This document shows positions 13,550 to 20,399 of a stretch of 64,000 nt of DNA, in pieces. The notes under the pieces were generated by a model. That model did no database searches and had not been told where the DNA came from. It saw only the letters and a list, made by a program, of their open reading frames with translations. The stretch is from positions 55,279,682 to 55,343,681 of the forward strand of contig NC_134418.1 in NCBI RefSeq assembly GCF_030867145.1. Direction: 5' to 3'. Both the position numbers and the translations under genes were made by a program. Each line of letters opens with the position of its first letter. Positions within the stretch are counted from its first letter, which is position 1. Source of the DNA: Opisthocomus hoazin. Lineage: Eukaryota > Chordata > Aves > Opisthocomiformes > Opisthocomidae.

Positions 13550-14270
13550 AGGGACTGACCGGGGATGCCCCACGCACGGCGAAAGCCACTCAGCCCCCGA
13601 CCCCGGCACAGTGGCTCAGGGACCGCCTGGCCAGGCAGATGGCAACCCTGCCAACTGTGCCGATCGCAAACCCCGGACACCACTGCTTCCCCACAAAAGC
13701 GCCGGCCAAAAAGCTCTTGGCCCCGCCCCTCCGCCGGGCCCCGCCCACTGTCCATTGGGGTCCCACTGCTGGCAGTTGCAGCCAGCAGCCCCCCGAGCCA
13801 GCAGCACCCAGCTCTGCGGCCACGCAGCAGCGCGCAGGAGGCAGCCTCTGGCCCAGCAGCGCTGCCCCGGCACCGGTACCAGCACCCCGCTGCCCGTCCT
13901 CGCTCTCGCCGCCTGCCTCGCGTCCTCGCTGCCCGCCGAGGGCCCTCCTGGCCCGGGCAGGATGGGCCAGGCCAGCTGCTGCTGCAGCTCCAGGTGGGCT
14001 CTCCCTGGGGCTCGGGGACACGCGGCCACGGCCGCCACCCGCACCAGCACCCGCCTTGCTCATGCCCGCCGCTCTCTGCTCTGCTCTGCTCTGCAGGGAG
14101 GCTCTCAGCGACGCCGAGGCCGTGCTGAGCACGGACGTGCGGCTGAGCCGGGGCCGCAGGAGGAGCGAGAGGCGCCTTCTCCTCCTCCCGCAGGAACTGC
14201 CCGTCGCCAAGCTGCAGAAAGAGCCTCTGAGCGCGGCTGCCTTTCCCCCAGCCCTGGCCCCACCACCAGC
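13550..14270 (+). promoter_or_regulatory. CpG-rich promoter region of the RhoGAP gene
   Basis: A dense CpG and GC-rich stretch in an otherwise AT-rich window covers the presumed promoter and the first two coding exons. Two Sp1-type GC boxes (CCCCGCCC) lie at 13,721-13,728 and 13,739-13,746. An inverted CCAAT box (ATTGG) lies at 13,754-13,758, about 200 bases upstream of the proposed ATG at 13,962. No TATA box is evident, which fits a CpG-island promoter with dispersed starts. The large open frames on both strands here (up to about 400 codons) result from GC-rich composition and lack protein character. The exact transcription start cannot be read from sequence. Confidence 0.6.
13962..13993 (+). 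CDS. RhoGAP gene exon 1 (start exon)
   Basis: The proposed start ATG at 13,962 begins a short cysteine/serine-rich N-terminus (MGQASCCCSS), followed by a GTGGGC donor at 13,994. It ends two bases into a codon. The next acceptor (TCTGCAG ending at 14,096) supplies the third base and keeps the PH-region frame open. MGxxxCCC resembles the start of N-myristoylated or palmitoylated proteins, which would suit a membrane-associated RhoGAP, but this is inference. The ATG context (CAGGATGG) has G at +4. I chose it because the donor and phase fit exon 2. Confidence 0.55.
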
Positions 14271-17200
14271 CCAGGGACAGCCGGGCACCAGCCCCACGCC
14301 CCGACACCTTGCTGCTGGAGGCACCAGTGCCCGGCCCAAGGGCAGGCGGGGGACACGCCTCTGGCCACGGGGACCCCCACCAGCCCACCTCCAGCTCCCG
14401 GCCTGCCTCTCCTCTCTGCAGGTGGGGCACCACCCTGTGCCCACAGCTCCGCCTGGCCCTGCACCAGCTCTGGGTGCTGAGCGGCGGGAAGGAGGCGCCG
14501 GCCGAGGGACACCAGGACGACGACAAAGAGGAAGGCAACGATGAGGATGGGGCCTCCTTCATCCTCGCCTGGCCCTCCGGCTCCTGTGTTGCCACTTTCG
14601 AGTGAGTCCGAGAATCCTTAAGGTTGGAAAAGACCTCTAAGACCATCAAGCCCAAATGTCAACCCAACACCACCATGCCTGCTAAACCGTGTCCCCAAGG
14701 GCCACATCTACACATATTTGAACACCTCCAGGGATGGTGACTCCACCACCTCCCCGGGCAGCCTGTTCCAATGCTTGACCTTCCAGTTAGGGTGTTGGTC
14801 GTGGTGCCACTTCCCATGGTGGTGCATGAAAGGTTCCCAAGCATGGCCACACCATCCTGGCAATGGCCTCTGCCAAGCGTGCAGAGCTTGGGCAGGGCAC
14901 GGGCAGCACGGTGGCATGGAGGGCTGGGGGCACTGCCACCTCCTGCCTCCCCTGGTCTCATTTTGCTCCCCAGAAAGGAAAGAGAAGGGCAGAAGCAGCT
15001 GCTCTGCCAGAGTGGAGGGACCCAGGCCTTGCACTGTGCCTCTGTCCTGCCCCACGGGGCTTCGTCCTGCCCCTGTGTCCTTCCCCACGGGGCAGGGCTC
15101 TGCAGGCACCCGCCCCTCACCATGGGCTGGAGATTCAGCAGAGCCTGACGCTGCTTCTGCTCTTTCTTCAGCTCCCGGGCGCTGAAGGGAGCTCTGGCTG
15201 CGCACACTGCTGGGGTAAGACGGGGCCATGCTCCAGGCGCAGCCGGACGGGGGAACACAGCTCCCCAGATGGAGAGAGGTGCGCCCGTGCCTGCGGGCAG
15301 CTCTTGGGCACAGCTGCCCCACAAGAGAGAAGAGGCAGCGTGGGGCTCAGACAGCTCTCTCCCTCTCCCTTCCCGGGCCACAGGACACCAGAAGGACCAA
15401 ACAGAGCTCGAGTCACCCGGCTGCCGTCGATCAAGCTCCTGCAGAAGAAGCTGAGCCGCCGCCATGCCGTGAGTGTCTCTCCGCTCTGGCCTCTGTCCCG
15501 GAGCACTGCTCCTGCAGCCGAGCAGCACAGACATCGCTGCTCACCTGCTTGCCCTGCTTCTCTCTTGCCCAGTGGAGGACACTCAGTGCCAGGAGCGTGG
15601 AGAGGCTGCTGGACGGCCAGGCCGAGGTGAGAACGGCTGCCTTTCCCCTGCCTCTGGCTTTGCCGGGGTGCCAGGGATGTGGGTGAGTGGGGTGGGCTCG
15701 TGTCGGAAGAAAGGAGGGAGGGTCCTGCGGTGCCACTCGGGGAGCAGAGAGGTTGCGGAGCCACCAGGAACGCTGGCACATCCTCACTGGTGCTGCTGGG
15801 AGGAAACCTGCTGCGTGGGGCAGAGAGCCCGGGAGGGCAGAGGGTCCCAGCTCTGCCACGCTCGGGCTGCTGCTGCCGCCTGGCAGCTCGCCGGTGGCCC
15901 TTTCTGCCGCGGGGCTGCTCTCTAAGCGCAGCCTGGTTCTTTCAGGCTGATCCCAAGCAAGGGCCTCCAACGGCCCCATCTGGAAACAGAGCGGGACTCT
16001 GCCGCTCCACAGGTGAGTTTTGCAAGAGAGGAAACGTCCTGCAACTGCTTCAGCCGTGCTCACTTGTCCCCTGAGTGTCACCATGCAGGTGTGGCACCCC
16101 CAGGGAGGACGTCACCTGGACAAGCAAGGATCCGCGCTGGGCAGCGGCCGCCGGACGTGGTTCTGCAGGGACACGGAGCCTCTGCTGCTGCCCACAGCTC
16201 GGTGAAGGGCAGGGCGAGGGCTGCCGCAGGCCGTCCCGCTGGCACGACCGCTCTCAGGAGCCTCTGAGCCAGAGCCTCTGAGCCAGAGCCGTGCTTCCAG
16301 CTGCCGGCTCCCTGCCCGTCCTGCCGCCCCGCTCAGCACCGCGCTGCAGCCAGGCCAGGCCAGGGCAGGACAGGGCAGGGCAGGCCGCGGGAGGGCTGGC
16401 CTGGCCATCTCCATTGACGGGCTCTTGCTCCCTTTTCCTTTGCAGCACGAGGCAGCAGCAGCAGCAGGAGGAGGGGGCTGCCCTGGCCCTTTGCTCTGTG
16501 GTGCAGCCCGGCCGCTGCGCGGCTGCCAGGGCAGGGGGGCTCCGGCTGCAGCAGGGCCCTCTTTGGGCAGCCCCTGGCAGCCCTCTGCCCGCAGGACGGC
16601 ACGCTGCCCCAGCCCATCCAGGTAAGGCAGCCCGCACACGGGGTCCACAGCCCTCCCTGCGCCTGCTCCGCAGAGCTGCTGGGCGGCCCCAGGGCTGCGC
16701 GGATGGGACATTGGGCTCTTCACCCACGGCTCACGCTTCTGGTCCCAGCCCCTTGGTGGAAAGACGGAGCCCAGCCTGGGGCAGAGCTCTGGCCCCGGCC
16801 AACGCTCTTGCAAAGCATCTCCTCAGCCAAGTCACTGTCCTGATGCATCTCTTGCAGGACCTGCTGGCTGTCCTGCACCAGCAAGGACCGACGACAGAGG
16901 GGATATTCCGCCTTGCTGCCAGCGCGACAGCCTGCCGGGAGCTGAGGGAGGCCCCGGACCACGGCGTGGATGTCGACTTGGGAAGCCAGCCCGCCCTCCT
17001 GCTGGCCGTCATCTTGAAGGTGAACCCTTCTCACCTGCAGCTCTAACAGCTCCTGGCTGGCCTGGAGGCTTCCAAGGCTCTCCTGGAGCCCTTGGCATGG
17101 CAGGACTTCCTCCGAAACATCCCTGACAAGCTCCTTGTGACCCACCTCTACGAGGAATGGATGCAAGCCATGGAGAAGACAAGCAGGCAGGCAAAGGTGG

Positions 17201-19544
17201 AAGAACTGAAAGCGTAAGTGTGGCCAGCAGCCTGCCTGTTGAGCGGGGACTGGGAGAGGCCTGGGACTTGCCTCAAAAGGGATGGTCTCCTTCCAAAGCT
17301 GTGTTCTCTGCCAGCTCGCTCTTGCTGGGCTGGGGTTACATGCTGGGGCAAAGGGCACGCACAGGGAGCCTTCCCTTATGGGGGCTTGGGGGAAATCGGG
17401 AGCTGGCAAGCAGCGCTGTGCTTCCTTCCTTGAAAGCTGCACAACACAGCCGCTGGCTCCCACCTGCCTTGGGCAAGCTTCGCGGACGGCTGTGGGCAAC
17501 GCCTGCTTTATTAACGTTCTGTTGCTCTTCCCTTAGGGTGGCCGAGAAGTTGCCTGCGGCCACTCTCCTCCTCCTCAAGTGGCTGCTCTCGCTGCTCCAG
17601 CACATTGGCCGCAACGTCTCCACCAGCAGAATGACCTCCAGTAACCTGGCCATCTGCCTCGGGCCAAACCTCTTGAGCCCGGCCAGCAGGGTCCTGCTTC
17701 CACTCAGGGCCGTGCTGGAGGCGACTGCAAAGGTATGCTGGATTGACCAGCCGGCTGTGGCCTTCCCACACCATCAGAGCTTGGCTCCTCACAGCTCCCT
17801 GGCAGCCCCCTCTCTCCACCAGATCATGGTGGGCTGGCTGCCTGGAACATCAGCCCCACACCAACGGCCTTCTGCGCAGACGCGAGGCTCAGGAGAGGGA
17901 AAGGCTGCCTGGCACATTTGCAGGCACCTGGGTTCACAGCAAGGCTTTGATGTCTGCAGGTGAACGTACTGGTGGAGTTTATGATTGAAAACTGCCATGT
18001 AATCTGTGAGGAGGAGACGGCTGGCCTCTCCTGTCCGTTGGCCAAGGAGTCACCAGCCCCCACGGACAGATCCACAGGTAAGAGCAGGAACTGAGACTTC
18101 TCACAGGGTACCAGCATCCTCAATGTCCCAAAGACCACCAGTGCGGGGCTTTGGCTGCGTTTTGCTTTAGGTGGTTTTGCCTTCCAAGAAGTCCCTTTGC
18201 TGCACCTGCTTTTCCTTTCTAGACCTGCATTTGGAAGAGAAAAGTGGCCCGGCAGGCAGAGCACACGACGACCAGCAGGCAAAAGCCATTCTGCACGCAG
18301 CCCCCTCTCTGCTGGACGTCCTTCAAGAAGCTGGGGCAGACACAGCAGCGGAGTCTGAAATGGCAGAGGTAGGTCAGCTCCACCAACACTGGGACAGTCA
18401 CTCTCGGGTAGGACGGTCATTTCTGATGAGGCCAAGCGGCTGCTGGGCCTCCTCTGCTGCCTTTGGGGTTCCTTCTCCCCACCCCCGCTATGATACATTG
18501 GAAGGAATATTGGAAACGTTGTTTCTCCAGTGCTTTAGGCACGGACTTCATCAGCCCAAATACCTTCAAAAACACAGAGGGGAGTAGCTGTCCACTGGAG
18601 AGGGCTTTTGCTTGCATCCTGCTTCATCACATCTTCACCATGTCTATTTTGGGGCGGGTGGGCTGTGCAAAATGAGGATGATGCAAATCCGTGTCTTCTC
18701 AGTAGAGCCAAGGTGGCAATGTGGCAATCAGTCGCTTCCTACTCCCGGTCGTCTCTTGTCACCTGCTAACTCCCAAATTTCTGCTTTAGGCACCTCCAGC
18801 TTTGCCTCCAACCACCCCCCACAGCGCGGCACAGTCCCAGGTACGCCCAGAACCACTGACGAGCTTCCCAGAAGAAAGAAGGTAAAATGAGCTCGCTTTG
18901 GTTCAAATAAGAACGGACTCCAGCGGATGGTGGCTTTCCCTATCTAACCACGCTGTGGCCTTCAAAGGTGTGCAGGCTCTCCTCAGAACAGCAAAAGTCG
19001 AAGAACCAGAAAGAGAAAAGAGGCCTGGGGAGACGACAGGGAAAGCCCACCACCAACAAAAAGGAGGAAGAGAGAAAATGTTTGGGGACGTCGCAAACTG
19101 AGAAAACACAGGAAGCTCCAGCAGACCAAGAAGCCCAGGTGGGTACCAGGCTCTGCTGCCCGTCTTTCCCAGCTCCCAACATTGCTCTGAGTCGGTCCAA
19201 CTCGCTGGCAAGGGACGGCGAGGGATGGTGCTGCGCAGGGTGTGTAAAGAACTCCACGCCAGCTGCCCGGGGGCTCCCCATCGAGCCCTGCTGCGTGGCA
19301 CAGGGGCACTGGGCATCTCTGCCTGCGCCCAGTGCTCGAAGGGCATCACCCATGGGGATCAGGCACCAGAGCCACCCCGCAGTCAGTGCCAGCAACAGCT
19401 GTGTGTTCTGGGCCTCCAAAAATTCCTTGGCAACCGTGTTCCCCAAAGAGAGGGGAGCCCAGTCCTGCCTGCTGCTGCCTCTGTGGGTTTGTCAGTTCTT
19501 TCTGGCTCTGTCGTTGTAGGTGCCGCTTTCCTGTTTCTGCCTGA
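13962..19544 (+). CDS. TAGAP/ARHGAP20-like Rho GTPase-activating protein, about 16 exons, 5' half possibly damaged
   Basis: This multi-exon gene encodes a Rho-family GTPase-activating protein, which speeds GTP hydrolysis by small G proteins of the Rho group at membranes or in cytosol. Exons I can place are 13962-13993, 14097-~14219, 14422-14601, 15172-15214, 15384-15468, 15573-15626, 15946-16012, 16446-16621, 16858-17019, 17104-17213, 17537-17732, 17960-18077, 18223-18368, 18790-18881, 18968-19138 and 19520-19544. Apart from exon 2's donor, the introns start with GT and end with AG. Phases agree throughout except at the exon 4/5 junction. The order PH-like region, linker, RhoGAP domain, basic tail resembles ARHGAP20 and bird genes named TAGAP-like; mammalian TAGAP lacks the PH part. 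Introns are about 85-580 bases. The total would be near 590 residues. The unrecognisable exon 2 donor and the frame change at exon 4/5 make full-length function doubtful. The family call is strong; functional status is open. Confidence 0.8.
14097..15214 (+). CDS. RhoGAP gene exons 2-4, PH-like domain
   Basis: Exon 2 (from 14,097) reads as a run of PH-domain beta strands, with VLSTDVRLSRGRRRSERR leading into a leucine-rich strand and ending near LPVAKLQK. Exon 3 (14,422-14,601) begins at a strong acceptor and ends in ASFILAWPSGSCVATF, the form seen in the PH region of ARHGAP20-type proteins; it also holds an acidic EGHQDDDKEE loop. Exon 4 (15,172-15,214) continues SRALKGALAAHTAG. PH domains usually bind phosphoinositides or protein partners. 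Two oddities are visible. No GT donor follows LPVAKLQK at about 14,218. Exon 4 ends in a phase that does not suit exon 5. A CR1 tail lies in intron 3, eight bases after the donor. The PH call rests on pattern and on gene order. Confidence 0.65.
14602..15171 (+). other. Intron 3 of the RhoGAP gene
   Basis: The donor GTGAGT is at 14,602 and the acceptor TTTCTTCAG ends at 15,171. The first 180 bases are mostly a CR1 3' fragment. The rest is GC-rich with many imperfect GGCA/GGGCA runs. Open frames cross it on both strands, but none continues the PH or RhoGAP similarity. Confidence 0.65.
14609..14780 (-). mobile_element. CR1 LINE 3' fragment (second subfamily)
   Basis: A minus-strand CR1 3' end runs from GAGAATCCTTAAGGTTGG to CAGCCTGTTCCAATGCTTGACC, with the typical middle phrases AAGACCTCTAAGACCATCAAG and CCTCCAGGGATGGTGACTCC. 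Its wording differs from the copies at 3767, 12,456 and 20,400 (AAAAGACCTCTAAGA instead of AAGGGACCTCTGTGG), so it is another CR1 subfamily and probably an older insertion. The terminal octamer repeats are almost gone. It is inserted in intron 3 right behind the splice donor. Confidence 0.88.
15384..16012 (+). CDS. RhoGAP gene exons 5-7, linker
   Basis: Exon 5 (15,384-15,468) encodes TPEGPNRARVTRLPSIKLL and a basic end (KKLSRRHA). Exon 6 (15,573-15,626) encodes WRTLSARSVERLLDGQAE. Exon 7 (15,946-16,012) encodes ADPKQGPPTAPSGNRAGLC and a short Ser/Thr end. Each is bounded by a pyrimidine-rich acceptor and a GTGAG donor, and exons 5, 6 and 7 agree with each other and with exon 8 in phase. They form a basic, probably unstructured link between the PH and RhoGAP parts. 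Entering exon 5 from exon 4 with the visible splice sites puts the reader one base off, and the shifted frame then meets TGA at 15,948-15,950. Confidence 0.65.
16258..16290. repeat. Short tandem repeat in intron 7
   Basis: Two adjacent copies of the 14-base unit GCCTCTGAGCCAGA (16,260-16,287) lie in intron 7. About 60 bases further on, near 16,350-16,387, is a run of imperfect GGCCAGG/GGGCAGG units. Both are simple GC-rich minisatellite-like sequence without an obvious role. Confidence 0.7.
16446..17732 (+). CDS. RhoGAP gene exons 8-11, catalytic domain
   Basis: Exons 16,446-16,621, 16,858-17,019, 17,104-17,213 and 17,537-17,732 join without a frame break. Exon 8 starts with a Ser/Arg stretch and continues SRALFGQPLAALCPQDGT, the lead-in typical of TAGAP and ARHGAP20. 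Exon 9 holds GPTTEGIFRLAAS; the Arg codon at 16,909-16,911 is the arginine finger of GIFR. The Lys at 17,017-17,019 followed by DFLRNIP in exon 10 is the conserved K-x-F-L-R segment. Exon 11 holds SSNLAICLGPNLL, whose Asn codon (17,643-17,645) is the asparagine that stabilises the finger in RhoGAP folds. All catalytic residues I know for the family are present, so this part looks under constraint or only recently released. Target G protein cannot be told. Confidence 0.88.
17960..19544 (+). CDS. RhoGAP gene exons 12-16, end of domain and C-terminal tail
   Basis: Exon 12 (17,960-18,077) finishes the RhoGAP fold with VNVLVEFMIENCHVI and turns acidic. Exon 13 (18,223-18,368) is hydrophilic, with LLDVLQEAGADTAAESEM. 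Exon 14 starts at 18,790 (PPALPPTTPHSAAQSQ). It can end at GT 18,841 or at GT 18,882; without splicing it would stop at TAA 18,883-18,885. Exon 15 (18,968-19,138) is open in two frames depending on that choice, both rich in Lys/Arg, one with a nuclear-localisation-like PTKRRKRE. Exon 16 starts at 19,520 after TTGTAG and soon reaches a stop (TGA 19,542-19,544 in the frame from donor 18,882). If exon 15 is not spliced out, that frame stops at 19,188-19,190. The tail is the least certain part. Confidence 0.62.
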
Positions 19545-19592
19545 GCCCATGAGACTCCTGGGTCCCCACGCCCCCACGCTCTCGATGTTTGC

Positions 19593-19598
19593 AATAAA
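19593..19598 (+). terminator. Polyadenylation signal AATAAA
   Basis: A canonical AATAAA lies about 50 bases after the proposed stop in the last exon, followed by a TG/T-rich stretch (CTTTGCTCTCTTCCAACTGTGTCTG), which fits a downstream cleavage element. It is the natural 3' end of the RhoGAP transcript. Confidence 0.65.
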
Positions 19599-19689
19599 AT
19601 AATCTTTGCTCTCTTCCAACTGTGTCTGCCATATGATGTTCTGGACTGGGGAGATGTCACAAAATCTGTGGGTTGAGCCAAAGACAGTA

Positions 19690-20135
19690 GAATAATTCAA
19701 TTAAAAAGTACATTAAAAAGAACCACACCAAGAAGCAGAGAGGAAACTAAAGCCCAAGCCAAACAAACGACGCACAGCAAAGCAATTGCTCACCACCACT
19801 GACTGATGCCCAGCCACTCCCTCAGCAAGGGCACCCCTCGACAGCCTCCAGCCCCCCAGTCTGAATGCTGAGCACCACGTCACATGCTGTGGGACCTCCC
19901 TCTGGTTAAGGGGGGGGTCAGCTGTCCCAGATGTGCCCCCTCCCAGCTCCTTCGCCCCTCCCAGCCTTCTTGCTGGCGGGGCAGGCAAAAGAGCCTTGAC
20001 GCCGTGCCAGCACTGCTCAGCAAGAACTAGCGCATCCCTGGGTTAGCAACGCTGTTCTCAGCTCACAAGCAAACCAGAGCCCCACACTAACCACTGGGAA
20101 GAAATCTAAATCTATCCCAGCCAAAACTAGTACAC
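19690..20135 (+). mobile_element. Endogenous retrovirus LTR-like block, old, no coding part
   Basis: The phrases CAAAGCAATTGCTCACCACC, GATGCCCAGCCACTCCC, TGAGCACCACGTCACATG, GGGTCAGCTGTCCCAGATGTG and TCTATCCCAGCCAAAACTAG follow each other in the order found in a well-known family of bird endogenous retrovirus 3' ends/LTRs, as I remember it. No gag, pol or env frame is present, and I see no second LTR, so it is probably a solo LTR or a 3' remnant. It is diverged, with base changes and small gaps. Limits are approximate, and orientation is inferred from memory of the family. Confidence 0.6.
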
Positions 20136-20399
20136 GAGGGTGGGCGTCACAAGTTGCAAATGAGGAAGGAGAGAAGTGGTCACTTAGAAACCTGAGGATG
20201 CAGGGGTGAAGGAATGAAACCACATGTCAGACCGCTCTGGGCAAGGGGATCGAGCCCTTGTTTGCAATGCATGTTTATTTTCTTTCCTAACAAGCTCACA
20301 GCATCCAACTGACTTCACACAGTGCCTTGTCCTGTAAATGGGAGAGGTCTGGCTGGGATGGGCAGGGGAGAGATGTCCTCTCGTGCGACTTCAGGCAAC

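Noticed and set aside
13327-14655. Very long open frames (up to about 405 codons) on both strands in the CpG-rich region
   Set aside because: GC-rich DNA is poor in stop codons. The frames cross the promoter and introns, and their translations are low-complexity Pro/Ala/Arg. Only the short pieces that fit splice sites and PH similarity were kept.
15948-15950. TGA as the natural stop of a short PH-only protein
   Set aside because: It lies in a frame that conflicts with the clear protein-like frame of exons 5-7, and no poly(A) signal follows. A frameshift or wrong exon border is more likely.
16074-16204. Possible extra exon after CACCATGCAG, with a GTGAAG donor
   Set aside because: It stays open in one frame, but exon 7 joins exon 8 perfectly without it (phase 1 into CACGAGG), and its translation has no family similarity.
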